This document shows positions 38,286-47,119 of a DNA stretch of 64,000 nt, in pieces. The notes under the pieces were generated by a model. The model ran no database searches. It saw only the letters and a program-made list of their open reading frames with translations, and was not told the origin of the DNA. Every line of letters starts with the position of its first letter. The first letter of the stretch is position 1. Position numbers and translations under genes: made by a program. This stretch comes from Variovorax sp. UMC13 (GTDB lineage: Bacteria; Pseudomonadota; Gammaproteobacteria; Burkholderiales; Burkholderiaceae_C): contig NZ_LZZW01000009.1 in the NCBI RefSeq assembly GCF_014170375.1, positions 1 to 64,000 of the forward strand. The letters run 5' to 3'.

Positions 38286-38384
38286 ACGGGCCTCCCCGCA
38301 TGGTGAAGCGGCCAACCGGGTCAGATGGGGAACCAAGCAGCCCTAACTGCGTAGTCAGTGCCGGGGGTAAGGCTCGTCAACCTC
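38286..38384 (+). ncRNA. ffs: Signal recognition particle 4.5S RNA
   Basis: The universally conserved domain IV core is present: GGTCAGATGGGGAACCAAGCAGCC-like text at about 38319-38343, matching the symmetric and asymmetric loops that bind Ffh. The ends GGCCTCCCCGC and GCCGGGGGTAAGGC pair to form the long terminal stem. Ends are approximate. The RNA with Ffh targets nascent membrane proteins to FtsY. Its position next to dnaX, on the opposite strand, is common in this group. Confidence 0.9.
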
Positions 38385-38819
38385 ACATCCAAAAGCCTTG
38401 AGTTGTGGACAACTCGAGCGCCACCCCGAAGCGCGGCGCACCGCGCCCCGAAAGCTCTCCCTCCCCAGTGTCGATGCCGGACATGGCCAGCCCCCGCGGG
38501 CTCGCGCCATCGCTGGGCCCGAACTCGCCTCGACGACATCCTTCGCCTGATCCCGCCAGACAGAAACGGCCCTCCGCTTGCAGCCGAACGGGGCTGGGTG
38601 CGGCCCCACATCCATCATTCCGACGCGGCCGTCAACCCCCAAGTTGTTCTCTTCTTCTGTGGATAAAGCTGTGAGTTCTGCCGGGGCAAGGGGGGCCAAA
38701 TCGAGGCGCCATAAGGCCTGCCGCCACATTGCCCAAAGAAAGGGCACCGACCGGATCGGGGCAATCGAAGCGCAAAAATCAGCGGCTTCGACCGGAGCCA
38801 GGACGTGGTCCTGCGCGCC
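38385..38819. other. Gene-free region after the 4.5S RNA gene, with two DnaA-box-like 9-mers
   Basis: About 430 bases with no convincing gene. TGTGGATAA at 38658-38666 is a perfect DnaA box in reverse. TGTGGACAA at 38404-38412 differs by one base and sits in the palindrome GAGTTGT-GG-ACAACTC. The open frames that cross this region overlap the 4.5S gene in antisense and have no family features. Confidence 0.5.
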
Positions 38820-39131
38820 TCAACTGGACAGCGATGCACCGGCGCGGAAGCAGGCGCCCGCCTCACGGACCCGCAACTTGGCCGCCAGCGTCTCCGCCAG
38901 CGCCAGCGTTTCGTGCTCCATGGCGGCAATGCGGTAGGCGCCGAGCTGCCGCCCTTCGTAGCTCAGGACGGCCACCGAGAAATGGTGGCTCAGGGCGGTG
39001 GCTGCGTCGTGCAGGCACTCGGCGATGGACCAGAGGCCCTCGCGCAGGTGGCGATCGTCGGCTGAGCCGATGCTGACGCCATAGTTGAAATACCTGTCGC
39101 GGATTTTGCGAATATCGACTTGCGGATGCAT
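38820..39131 (-). CDS. Small conserved hypothetical protein
   Basis: A soluble protein of 103 residues if started at the ATG at 39131 (MHPQVDIRKIRDRYFNYG); an in-frame ATG at 39185 would add 18 residues. No Shine-Dalgarno clearly decides. The chain looks alpha-helical, with His pairs (LHDAATALSHHFSVAVL) and an Ala/Leu-rich C-terminal helix (EHETLALAETLAAKLRV). No family recognised. It follows the flavoprotein gene by about 70 bases on the same strand. Confidence 0.55.
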   Translation of the reverse strand: MHPQVDIRKIRDRYFNYGVSIGSADDRHLREGLWSIAECLHDAATALSHHFSVAVLSYEGRQLGAYRIAAMEHETLALAETLAAKLRVREAGACFRAGASLSS

Positions 39132-39200
39132 GCTTGAGAAACTTTTTGTGACCGAAGATTTTCGGGAGTCACACTTCACATGCATGTAATCCGGAAGTAT

Positions 39201-40457
39201 TCACCTCTTGTAGGACGATTCCTGCATGCGCTGCAACACCCCTCGGGCCGCAGCCGCGCCGCTGGCCATCGATGCGGTGAGCAGGTAGCCACCGGTCGGC
39301 GCCTCCCAGTCCAGCATCTCGCCCGCGCAGAACACGCCGGGCAGCGCGCGTGCCATCAGCTGTTCGTCCAGCGCGTCGAAGCGCACGCCGCCCGCGCTGC
39401 TGATGGCCTCGGCCACGGGCCGGGCCGCCGCCAGCCGGATCGGCAATGCCTTGATCGAACGCGAGAGGGCCTCGCCGGCCTGCACGCCGTCGCGCCCCAG
39501 CACCTCGTACAGCACGCCGGCCTTGACGCCGTCGAGGCCGAGGCGGCTCTTGAGATGGCTGCTCAACGAACGCGAGCCGCGCGGATGCATCACGGCCGCA
39601 TGCACCTGCTCGGCGCTGCGGTCGGGCAGCAGGTCCAGCAGCATCGTCGCGCTGCCGCGCACCGCGATCTCGTCGCGCAGCAGGCCGGAGGCCGCATAGA
39701 CCAGGCTGCCCTCGACGCCGGTCGCGGTCGCCACGAACTCGCCCTTGCGCGCGAAGTGGCGGCCCTGGCCGTCGGTGAAGGCGATGGCCACAGACTTGAA
39801 GGGCTGGCCCGCGAAGCGCGTGCTGAAGTGTTCGCTCCATCCCACGTCGAAGCCGCAGTTGGCCGGCTGCAAGGCCTCCACCGCCACGCCGTGCGCCTGC
39901 AGCCACGGCACCCAGGCGCCATCGGACCCCAGCCGGGGCCAGCTCGCGCCGCCCAGGGCCAGCACCACGGCCGACGCTTCGGCCTGCACCTCGCCCGCCG
40001 GTGTCGCGAAGCGCAGCGCGGTCGGCGACAAGGCTGCGTCCGAAGCACCGAGCCAGCGGTGCCGCATATGGAACTGCACGCCCGCGGCGCGCAGCCGGTG
40101 CAGCCAGGCGCGCAACAGCGGCGCGGCCTTCATGTCGGCCGGGAACACGCGGCCCGAGGTGCCGACGAAGGTCTCGATGCCCAGGCCCTGGGCCCAGGCA
40201 CGCAGGGCCTCGGGGCCGAAGCTTTGCAGCAGCGGCTCGATCTGCGCGCGGCGCTCGCCGAAGCGGGTCACGAAGGTCGCGAGGTCTTCGGAATGCGTGA
40301 GGTTCAGGCCGCCGCGGCCCGCCAGCAGGAACTTGCGTCCCACCGAGGGCATGGCGTCATAGAGATGGACCTGGCGTCCGGCCGCGCTCAGGACTTCGGC
40401 GGCCATCAGGCCCGCGGGGCCGCCGCCGATCACGGCGACGGTGTTTTCAATGCTCAT
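39201..40457 (-). CDS. TIGR03862-type flavoprotein (BaiN/RdsA-like NAD(P)/FAD oxidoreductase)
   Basis: A protein of 418 residues. The N-terminal dinucleotide motif is VAVIGGGPAGLMAAEVL. HI0933-like features follow: GRKFLLAGRGGLNLTHSE, then TFVGTSGRVFPADMKAAPLL, LALGGASWPRLGSDG, and the C-terminal FAD segment GVFCAGEMLDWEAPTGGYLL. Family members are poorly understood flavoproteins, some acting on steroids or ring reductions. The ATG at 40457 gives the usual short N-terminus. It diverges from trxA. Confidence 0.9.
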   Translation of the reverse strand: MSIENTVAVIGGGPAGLMAAEVLSAAGRQVHLYDAMPSVGRKFLLAGRGGLNLTHSEDLATFVTRFGERRAQIEPLLQSFGPEALRAWAQGLGIETFVGTSGRVFPADMKAAPLLRAWLHRLRAAGVQFHMRHRWLGASDAALSPTALRFATPAGEVQAEASAVVLALGGASWPRLGSDGAWVPWLQAHGVAVEALQPANCGFDVGWSEHFSTRFAGQPFKSVAIAFTDGQGRHFARKGEFVATATGVEGSLVYAASGLLRDEIAVRGSATMLLDLLPDRSAEQVHAAVMHPRGSRSLSSHLKSRLGLDGVKAGVLYEVLGRDGVQAGEALSRSIKALPIRLAAARPVAEAISSAGGVRFDALDEQLMARALPGVFCAGEMLDWEAPTGGYLLTASMASGAAAARGVLQRMQESSYKR

Positions 40458-40598
40458 TCGGGGTTCCAAGTTCAGAGGAAAGAAGGGCTTTGGCTATCGA
40501 GCCCATAGCGGGTGCGCACACCACGCCGACACTTGGTTTCTGCCACAATGACCAGCACTTTAGCCGCACCGAAACCACTCGCGTCACAAGGAAAAATC

Positions 40599-40931
40599 AT
40601 GGCAAGCGATCTCATCAAACACATCTCCGACTCTTCCTTCGAAGCCGACGTGCTCAAGTCCGGCAAGCCCGTTCTGGTGGACTACTGGGCCGAGTGGTGC
40701 GGCCCCTGCAAGATGATCGCGCCGATTCTCGACGAAGTCTCCAGCACCTACGAAGGCAAGCTGCAGATTGCCAAGATGAACGTCGACGAGAACCGCGACA
40801 TCCCCGCCAAGTTCGGCATCCGCGGCATCCCCACGCTGATGCTGTTCAAGGACGGCCAGCTGGCAGCCACCAAGGTCGGCGCCATGAGCAAGGCCCAACT
40901 GACCGCCTTCATCGATCAGCAACTCGCCTGA
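40599..40931 (+). CDS. trxA: Thioredoxin
   Basis: A protein of 110 residues. The active site is [10 protein letters not shown], the cis-Pro loop is [11 protein letters not shown], and the Asp26 equivalent lies in LVDYWAEWC. It reduces protein disulfides in the cytoplasm, using thioredoxin reductase and NADPH. AAGGA stands eight bases before the ATG at 40599. It precedes rho, the classical arrangement, but a terminator separates them. Confidence 0.97.
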   Translation: MASDLIKHISDSSFEADVLKSGKPVLVDYWAEWCGPCKMIAPILDEVSSTYEGKLQIAKMNVDENRDIPAKFGIRGIPTLMLFKDGQLAATKVGAMSKAQLTAFIDQQLA

Positions 40932-40946
40932 GTCGCTTCGAATCGG

Positions 40947-40981
40947 CGGCCGTCGCGCAATGCGGCGGCCGTCTTGTTTTT
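40947..40981 (+). terminator. Intrinsic terminator after trxA
   Basis: CGGCCGTCGC-GCAAT-GCGGCGGCCG pairs over ten bases (one G-T pair) and is followed by TCTTGTTTTT. It lies 16 bases after the trxA stop and leaves a rho leader of about 125 bases. Confidence 0.8.
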
Positions 40982-41108
40982 CCTGTCATAATCTCCTGCA
41001 GATCACCGGCCCGCCCGGTTTGAGTTCCCCGGTTCGTGAGGCAGTTCTCGCCTCTCCTGAAACCTCCCCCCGTTTTCCGTTCGATACCGCCCCGCGAGGG
41101 GTCGCTCC

Positions 41109-42374
41109 ATGCACTTAAACGAACTCAAGGCACTCCACGTGTCTGAAGTCCTCAAGCAGGCCGAAGCCCTTGAGATCGAAAACGTCGGCCGCATGCGCAA
41201 GCAGGAGCTGATGTTCGCGATCATCAAGAAGCGCGCGAAGGCCGGCGAACAGGTCTTCGCCGATGGCGTTCTCGAAATCCTGCCCGACGGCTTCGGTTTC
41301 CTGCGCAGCCCCGACACCAGCTTCACCGCCAGCACCGACGACATCTACATCTCGCCGAGCCAGGTCCGACGCTTCAACCTGCACACCGGCGACATGGTCG
41401 AGGGCGAAGTGCGCACGCCCAAGGACGGCGAGCGCTACTTCGCGCTGACCAAGCTGGACAAGGTCAACGACGGCCCGCCCGAGCAGAACAAGCACAAGGT
41501 GATGTTCGAGAACCTGACGCCGCTGTTCCCCAAGGAACAGATGAAGCTCGAGCGCGACGGCATCAAGAGCGAAGAGAACATCACCGGCCGCGTGATCGAC
41601 ATCATCGCCCCCATCGGCAAGGGCCAGCGCGCCCTGCTGGTGGCACCGCCCAAGAGCGGCAAGACGGTGATGATGCAGCACATTGCGCATGCGATCAGCG
41701 CCAACTACCCCGACGTCCACATGATGGTGCTGCTCGTCGACGAGCGCCCTGAAGAAGTGACCGAAATGCAGCGCACCGTGAAGGGCGAGGTCATTGCCTC
41801 GACCTTCGACGAGCCTGCCGCGCGCCACGTGCACGTCGCCGAGATGGTGATCGAGCGCGCCAAGCGCCTGGTCGAACTCAAGAAGGACGTGGTGATCCTG
41901 CTGGACTCGATCACCCGCCTGGCCCGCGCCTACAACAACGTCGTGCCTTCCTCGGGCAAGGTGCTGACCGGTGGCGTCGACTCCAACGCGCTGCAGCGCC
42001 CCAAGCGCTTCCTCGGCGCCGCGCGCAACGTGGAAGAAGGCGGCTCGCTGACCATCATCGGCACCGCGCTGATCGACACCGGCAGCCGCATGGACGAAGT
42101 GATCTTCGAAGAGTTCAAGGGCACCGGCAACTCCGAAATCCACCTCGACCGCCGCCTCTACGAGAAGCGCGTGTTCCCCTCGATCCAGCTCAACCGCAGC
42201 GGCACGCGCCGCGAAGAGCTGCTGCTCGCACCCGAGATCCTGCAGAAGACCCGCATCCTGCGCCAGTTGATGTACAACATGGACGAGATCGAGTCGATGG
42301 AGCTGATGCTCAAGAACATGAAGGCGACGAAGACCAATGTCGAGTTCTTCGACATGATGCGCAGAGGCGGCTGA
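41109..42374 (+). CDS. rho: Transcription termination factor Rho
   Basis: A hexameric RNA-dependent ATPase of 421 residues, the standard short form. The N-terminal helical part begins [15 protein letters not shown]; the cold-shock-type RNA-binding fold contains [13 protein letters not shown]; Walker A is [25 protein letters not shown] and [15 protein letters not shown] follow, then the R-loop [20 protein letters not shown]. No inserted domain is present. The preceding leader of about 125 bases probably carries the autoregulation seen in other bacteria, but no element is recognisable. Confidence 0.98.
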   Translation: MHLNELKALHVSEVLKQAEALEIENVGRMRKQELMFAIIKKRAKAGEQVFADGVLEILPDGFGFLRSPDTSFTASTDDIYISPSQVRRFNLHTGDMVEGEVRTPKDGERYFALTKLDKVNDGPPEQNKHKVMFENLTPLFPKEQMKLERDGIKSEENITGRVIDIIAPIGKGQRALLVAPPKSGKTVMMQHIAHAISANYPDVHMMVLLVDERPEEVTEMQRTVKGEVIASTFDEPAARHVHVAEMVIERAKRLVELKKDVVILLDSITRLARAYNNVVPSSGKVLTGGVDSNALQRPKRFLGAARNVEEGGSLTIIGTALIDTGSRMDEVIFEEFKGTGNSEIHLDRRLYEKRVFPSIQLNRSGTRREELLLAPEILQKTRILRQLMYNMDEIESMELMLKNMKATKTNVEFFDMMRRGG

Positions 42375-42396
42375 GCCCCCTCGCGATCGTCGCCTG

Positions 42397-42431
42397 AAGC
42401 GCGTCGTCCCTCACGGGCCGACGCGCTTTTT
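42397..42431 (+). terminator. Intrinsic terminator after rho
   Basis: AAGCGCGTCG and CGACGCGCTT form a ten-base stem around TCCCTCACGGGC, followed by TTT. The T-tract abuts the stop codon of the convergent Gfo/Idh gene. Confidence 0.82.
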
Positions 42432-43490
42432 CTATGGCGAGAGTGCTCGGCCTTCGCGGGCGCTGCGAGTGCCGAGGTCGAGCAGTTCCATGAGCGCCAC
42501 GGCCTGCTCGGGCGGCACCGGATTCGGTCCGACGCCCAGGATCGCATCGCGCACCGCGGCGTAGTAGGCGACGTAGTTGCCGCGGTGGTTGGGCACGCTG
42601 CTGTCGCGCACCCAGTTCTCCACCGCCACCACCTTCAGATCGCCCAGCAGCGGGTCGACGCCCCAGTCGTCACCGCCCGGCCGTGCGCCGGCGCGCAGCG
42701 CATCCTCCTGCGGATCGACGCCCTGTTTCACATAGCTGCCGCGCGTGCCGTGCACCAGATAACGCGGCGCCGCATGGGCGGCCAGCGTCGTGGCATGCAG
42801 CACCACGCGCAGCGGGGCGTGCGGCCCGGTCTCGTAGCGCAGCACGGCGTGGAAATAGTCCTCGACCTGCGCGCCGTCGCGCAGCGCCGCGGTGTCGAGT
42901 TGCAGCGTGTCGGGCCGGCCGAAGAGCTGCACCGCCTGGTCCAGCAGGTGCGCGCCCAGGTCGACCCACAGCCCCGCGCCCGGCACCGCCTGCTCGCGCC
43001 AGCGCTCGCGCACCTGCGGCCGGAAGCGGTCGAAGTGCGATTCGAAGTACACCGGCCGGCCCAGCTGGCCGCTCGCCAGCAGCGCGCGCAGCGTCAGGAA
43101 GTCGGCGTCGAAGCGGCGGTTCTGGTAGACCGAGAGCAGGCGCCCCTGCTGCGCGGCCAGCGCCGCCAGCTCGCGCGCCTGGGCCGCGTCGAGGGTGAAG
43201 GGCTTGTCGACGACCACGTGCCGGCCGGCCTCGAGCGCCGCCTGGGCCAGCGGATGGTGCTGCGCGTTGGGCGCGGCGATCACCACCAGGTCGATGTCGG
43301 GACGGGCCAGCAGCGCGGCGCTGTCGGGCTCGACCGCCACGCCGGGCCAGTCGGCGCGCACCTTGTCGGGCTGCGAGCTGGCCACCGCCGCCAGTTCGAG
43401 GCCGGGCACGGCCGACAGCACCGGCGCATGGAAGGTCTGGCCGGCGAAACCGTAGCCGATCAGGCCGACGCGCAAGGGAGAGGAAGACAT
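42432..43490 (-). CDS. Gfo/Idh/MocA family oxidoreductase
   Basis: A NAD(P)-dependent oxidoreductase of 352 residues. The Rossmann motif is VGLIGYGFAGQTFHAPVL, the characteristic VDKPFTLDAAQA with the catalytic Lys follows, then SVYQNRRFDADFLTLRALL and the C-terminal beta-sheet domain (GLWVDLGAHLLDQAVQLFG with the Asp/His pair). It is of the YvaA/scyllo-inositol or sugar dehydrogenase type; substrate not known. It stands alone between rho and rpmE2. Confidence 0.92.
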   Translation of the reverse strand: MSSSPLRVGLIGYGFAGQTFHAPVLSAVPGLELAAVASSQPDKVRADWPGVAVEPDSAALLARPDIDLVVIAAPNAQHHPLAQAALEAGRHVVVDKPFTLDAAQARELAALAAQQGRLLSVYQNRRFDADFLTLRALLASGQLGRPVYFESHFDRFRPQVRERWREQAVPGAGLWVDLGAHLLDQAVQLFGRPDTLQLDTAALRDGAQVEDYFHAVLRYETGPHAPLRVVLHATTLAAHAAPRYLVHGTRGSYVKQGVDPQEDALRAGARPGGDDWGVDPLLGDLKVVAVENWVRDSSVPNHRGNYVAYYAAVRDAILGVGPNPVPPEQAVALMELLDLGTRSAREGRALSP

Positions 43491-43522
43491 GGCAGGGGTT
43501 CTGGAGCTCGGGACGGGCCAGT

Positions 43523-43532
43523 ATGCGATAAT
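43523..43532 (+). promoter_or_regulatory. Candidate extended -10 of rpmE2
   Basis: TATGCGATAAT contains TG one base before GATAAT, resembling an extended -10. Transcription would start near 43539 and give a leader of about 115 bases before rpmE2, long enough for feedback control, though no structure is obvious. Confidence 0.35.
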
Positions 43533-43654
43533 CACGGGCTTCGCGAAAAGTGCAGCCGGGCGCAGGGCCCGGAACCGACGCCCCGCCGACCTTCTTTCAC
43601 AGGTGGCGGACCCAGGCGGCTTGTGGCTCTCGCATCGACCCCAAAGGAAACACC

Positions 43655-43924
43655 ATGGCAAAAGAAGGCATTCACCCGAACTACCGCGAAGTCCTGTTCC
43701 AGGACATGTCGAACGGCTTCAAGTTCGTGACCCGTTCGTGCGCGAACACCAAGGAAATGGGCAAGACCGACGACGGCCGCGAACTGCCCCTGTTCAAGCT
43801 CGACACCACCAGCGAATCGCACCCCTTCTACACCGGCACCCAAAAGTCGGTGGACAACATGGGCGGCCGCGTGGAGAAGTTCCGCAACCGTTTCGGCAAG
43901 ACCACCGGCACCGCTTCCAAGTAA
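43655..43924 (+). CDS. rpmE2: 50S ribosomal protein L31, type B
   Basis: A protein of 89 residues: [15 protein letters not shown], then SHPFYTG and [12 protein letters not shown]. It lacks the CxxC zinc pairs of type A L31 and has a single Cys (RSCANT), so it is the zinc-independent form. In many bacteria this form replaces the zinc form when zinc is short. AAAGGA stands before the ATG at 43655. It is monocistronic, with a strong terminator. Confidence 0.95.
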   Translation: MAKEGIHPNYREVLFQDMSNGFKFVTRSCANTKEMGKTDDGRELPLFKLDTTSESHPFYTGTQKSVDNMGGRVEKFRNRFGKTTGTASK

Positions 43925-43944
43925 GCTCGCCGCATCCAGGTCGA

Positions 43945-43975
43945 GGGCAGCCCGGTTTACCGCGCTGCCCTTTTT
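43945..43975 (+). terminator. Intrinsic terminator after rpmE2
   Basis: GGGCAGC-C-CGG-TTTA-CCG-C-GCTGCCC forms a nested stem followed by TTTTT, 20 bases after the rpmE2 stop. Confidence 0.88.
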
Positions 43976-44006
43976 CTTTACAACAGCACCGCCACCGCCA
44001 CTTCCG

Positions 44007-45743
44007 TTGAGCCAACCCACGCCCGCCATCGTTGCCCAGAGCGCCGTGCGCCGTCTGCCGCGCATGGCGTTGCTGCTGCTGTGCGCCGCCTACCTGCTGC
44101 CGGGCCTGATCGGCCGCGGTCCCTGGAAAAGCGCCGACGTGACCGCCTACGGCTACATGGCCGAACTGGCGCACAGCACCGAAGGCTGGATGCGCTGGCT
44201 CGATCCGCTGCTGCTGGGCCTGCGGCCCGAGACACCGGCGCTGTTCCCCTACTGGCTCGGTGCCCTGGCCATCAAGATCGCGCCGGCCTGGGTCCACCCC
44301 GACCTGGCGGTGCGCATCGTCTTCGCGGCGCTGCTGTGGTGCACCTTCTCGGCCACCTGGTACGCGGCCTACTACCTGGCGCGCACGCCGAATGCCCAGC
44401 CGGTGGCCTTCGCCTTCGGCGGCGAGGCCCATCCCACCGACTACGCCCGCGCCATCGCGGACGGCGCCCTGCTGGCGCTGATCGCCTGCCTGGGCCTGGC
44501 CCAGCTGGGCCACGAGACCACGCCCGCGCTGGCGCAACTGTTCTTCGTCGCGAACCTGTTCTACGGCGTGGCCGCCATGCCCTACCACCGCACCGGCGCG
44601 ACCGTCGCGCTGGGCGTCGGCGCGCTCGGACTGGCATTGAGCGGCGCGCCGACGGTCGGCCTGGCGCTGGGCGCCGGTGCGGTGGCGCTGGTCCTGATCG
44701 ACCGGCACCGCCAGGCCCGCGCGGAGGTCGACGACGCCCCCGCCTACGCCCCGACCGCCGCGCTCACGATCGCGGGGGTGGCGCTGCTCGCCGCCGGCCT
44801 GGTCATCGCGCTGGGCCTGTGGCACTGGCAGATCGTGCTGCCGGGCCAGCATGCGGGCAAGACCCTGATCGCCGACCTCCGCAGCCAGGCCAAGCTGCTG
44901 CTGTGGTTCACCTGGCCGGCCTGGCCGCTGGCCCTCTGGACGCTCTGGCGCTGGCGCCGCCAGCTCACGGCACGCCATGTGGCGCTGCCGCTGTGGTTCG
45001 CGCTGGTACCGCTGGCCGCGACCTGGACCACCGATTTCTCCGAACGCTCGCTGCTGCTCGCTCTGCCCGCGCTGGCGACGCTGGCGGCCTTCGCGCTGCC
45101 CACCTTCCGCCGCAGCGCCGCGGCGCTGATCGACTGGTTCACCCTGCTCTTCTTCAGCGGTGTGGCCTTCATCATCTGGGCCTACTGGATCGCCATGCTG
45201 ACAGGCACGCCGCCCAAGATGGCGGCCAGCGTCATGCGCCAGATTCCGGGCTTCGTGCCGCAGTTCTCCTGGCTCACCCTGCTGTTCGCGCTGGCGGCCA
45301 CGGCGGCCTGGTGCTGGCTCGTGCGCTGGCGCACCGGGCGCCACCAGGCGGCCCTCTGGAAGACGCTGGTGCTGCCGGGCGGCGGCGCGGCCCTGTGCTG
45401 GCTGCTGGGCACCACGCTGTGGCTGCCGGCGCTCGACCATGCCTGGAGCTACGCACCGCAGGTGCGCACGATCTCCGAACGCGTCGGCTCGGCCCCCTGC
45501 GTGGCCACACTGTCGCTGAGCCGGCCGCACATCGCGGCCCTGCGCTACCACGGCCACTTCGACCTGCGTCCGCTGGACACCGCGGGCCACGGCACCGACG
45601 CCTGCCCCTGGCTGCTGGTGAGCCCGGAAGCGGTCGGCCGCGGCAACGCCGTCGACTTCAAGCAATGGCGCCTGTCCGGCACGGTGCGGCGCCCGACCAG
45701 CGCCAACGACGACATCCTGCTGTTCCAGCGCATCACGCCGTGA
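44007..45743 (+). CDS. ArnT-like membrane glycosyltransferase family protein
   Basis: A polytopic membrane protein of 578 residues with about 11 hydrophobic segments. The first loop holds GRGPWKSADVTAYGYMAEL, in which the Asp resembles the catalytic Asp of GT39/GT83 (ArnT/PMT-type) enzymes, and PALFPYWLGALAIK follows. The C-terminal 150 residues form a soluble periplasmic part. It probably transfers a sugar from a polyprenyl phosphate to a surface acceptor; neither is known. The TTG at 44007 gives MSQPTP; the next ATG at 44064 would shorten the N-terminus by 19 residues. GTGA couples it to the MATE gene. Confidence 0.78.
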   Translation: MSQPTPAIVAQSAVRRLPRMALLLLCAAYLLPGLIGRGPWKSADVTAYGYMAELAHSTEGWMRWLDPLLLGLRPETPALFPYWLGALAIKIAPAWVHPDLAVRIVFAALLWCTFSATWYAAYYLARTPNAQPVAFAFGGEAHPTDYARAIADGALLALIACLGLAQLGHETTPALAQLFFVANLFYGVAAMPYHRTGATVALGVGALGLALSGAPTVGLALGAGAVALVLIDRHRQARAEVDDAPAYAPTAALTIAGVALLAAGLVIALGLWHWQIVLPGQHAGKTLIADLRSQAKLLLWFTWPAWPLALWTLWRWRRQLTARHVALPLWFALVPLAATWTTDFSERSLLLALPALATLAAFALPTFRRSAAALIDWFTLLFFSGVAFIIWAYWIAMLTGTPPKMAASVMRQIPGFVPQFSWLTLLFALAATAAWCWLVRWRTGRHQAALWKTLVLPGGGAALCWLLGTTLWLPALDHAWSYAPQVRTISERVGSAPCVATLSLSRPHIAALRYHGHFDLRPLDTAGHGTDACPWLLVSPEAVGRGNAVDFKQWRLSGTVRRPTSANDDILLFQRITP

Positions 45744-47119
45744 CGAGCGAGCGGCAACGCATCGCGCGGCTGGCCGGCACCGTGCTGGCCGGCCAGTTCG
45801 CGGCCATGGCCTTCGGCGTCACCGACACCATCGTGGCCGGCCGCTATGCGCAGGAAGCGCTGGCCTCCCTGTCGGTCGGCGCCGCCATCTATGCCAGCGT
45901 GTTCGTGTCCCTGATGGGCGTGCTGCAGGCGCTGCTGCCGGTGTGGGCCGAACTGCACGGCGCGCGGCGCTCGGCCGACGTCGGCCGCTCGGTGCGGCAG
46001 TCGCTCTACCTCTGCGGCATCGCCATGGTGCTGGGCATGACCGTGCTGCTGATGCCGGGCGCGCTGCTGCGCTGGACCGAGGTGCCCGATGCCATGCGCG
46101 GCGCCGTCGAGGCCTACCTGGCGGTGCTGGCCTTCGCGCTGCCGCCGGCGCTGCTGTTCCGGCTCTTCGGCACGCTGAACCAGGGCCTGGGCAAGCCGAA
46201 GCTGGTCACCTGGGTGCAGCTGGGCTCGCTGCTGTTCAAGGTGCCGCTGTCGATCTGGTTCACCTTCGGCGGCGCGGGCCTGCCCGCGATGGGCCTGGTG
46301 GGCTGTGCCTGGGCGACGCTGGTCGTGACCTGGGCCGAGGTGGTGCTGGCCGTCTGGCTGCTGCGCACCCAGCCCTTCTACCGCAGCTACGGGCTCTGGG
46401 CCCGCATGGAGAAGCCCGACTGGGCGCAGCTGCGGCGCTTTGCGCAACTGGGCGTGCCGGGCGGCCTGTCGGTGCTGGTCGAGGTCACCTCCTTCACGCT
46501 GATGGCGCTGTTCATCGCGCGGCTGGGCACGGCCGCCTCGGCCGCGCACCAGATCGCCTCGAACCTCACGGCCGCCGCCTACATGGTGCCGCTGTCGCTC
46601 GGCATCGCGACCAGCGCGCGCGTGAGCTACTGGCTGGGCGCCGGCGACGCGACGCTGGCGCGGCGCGCCTGTGCCCGCGGCTTCGAGCTGATGCTGCTGT
46701 GCGCCCTGGTCGTCGCCACGCTGATGGCGCTGCTGCGCTGGCAGCTGGCCGGCATCTATTCCGACGACACCGCGGTGATCGCGGTGGCCGCCGGCCTGCT
46801 GCTCGCGACGGCCGTCTACCACCTGGCCGATGCGGTGCAGACGCTGTGCGTGTTCGTGCTGCGCTGCTACCGCGTGACGGTCATGCCGCTGCTGCTCTAC
46901 TGCGCGCTGCTGTGGGTGGTGGGGCTGGGCGGCAGCTACCTGCTGGCCTACCGCGGACTCGGGCCCTGGGAGGCCATGCAGTCACCGCTGGCCTTCTGGC
47001 TGATGAGCGCCGCGGCGCTGGCGCTGACCGCGCTGCTCTTCGTGGCGCTGCTCTGGCACACCCTCAGGCGGACACGGCTGGCACACCCGCCGCTGGACGC
47101 GCCGGCCGCAAGCGCGTGA
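45740..47119 (+). CDS. MATE family efflux transporter
   Basis: A transporter of 459 residues with 12 predicted helices in two MatE repeats. The first repeat begins GTVLAGQFAAMAFGVTDTIVAGRYAQEALASLSVGAAIY; the second has GVPGGLSVLVEVTSFTLMALFIARLGTAASAAHQIASNL. MATE proteins export drugs or metabolites using Na+ or H+. The start is a GTG at 45740 overlapping the upstream stop (GTGA). Its last 56 bases overlap the 3' end of phoR on the opposite strand. Confidence 0.92.
   Translation: MTSERQRIARLAGTVLAGQFAAMAFGVTDTIVAGRYAQEALASLSVGAAIYASVFVSLMGVLQALLPVWAELHGARRSADVGRSVRQSLYLCGIAMVLGMTVLLMPGALLRWTEVPDAMRGAVEAYLAVLAFALPPALLFRLFGTLNQGLGKPKLVTWVQLGSLLFKVPLSIWFTFGGAGLPAMGLVGCAWATLVVTWAEVVLAVWLLRTQPFYRSYGLWARMEKPDWAQLRRFAQLGVPGGLSVLVEVTSFTLMALFIARLGTAASAAHQIASNLTAAAYMVPLSLGIATSARVSYWLGAGDATLARRACARGFELMLLCALVVATLMALLRWQLAGIYSDDTAVIAVAAGLLLATAVYHLADAVQTLCVFVLRCYRVTVMPLLLYCALLWVVGLGGSYLLAYRGLGPWEAMQSPLAFWLMSAAALALTALLFVALLWHTLRRTRLAHPPLDAPAASA

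Noticed and set aside
38355-38747. A 130-residue minus-strand frame after the 4.5S gene
   Set aside because: It runs antisense across part of the 4.5S RNA gene, has mixed low-quality composition and no ribosome site or family feature.
38385-38819. A replication origin
   Set aside because: Only two DnaA-like 9-mers are present, no AT-rich unwinding element or dnaA/dnaN neighbourhood is seen.
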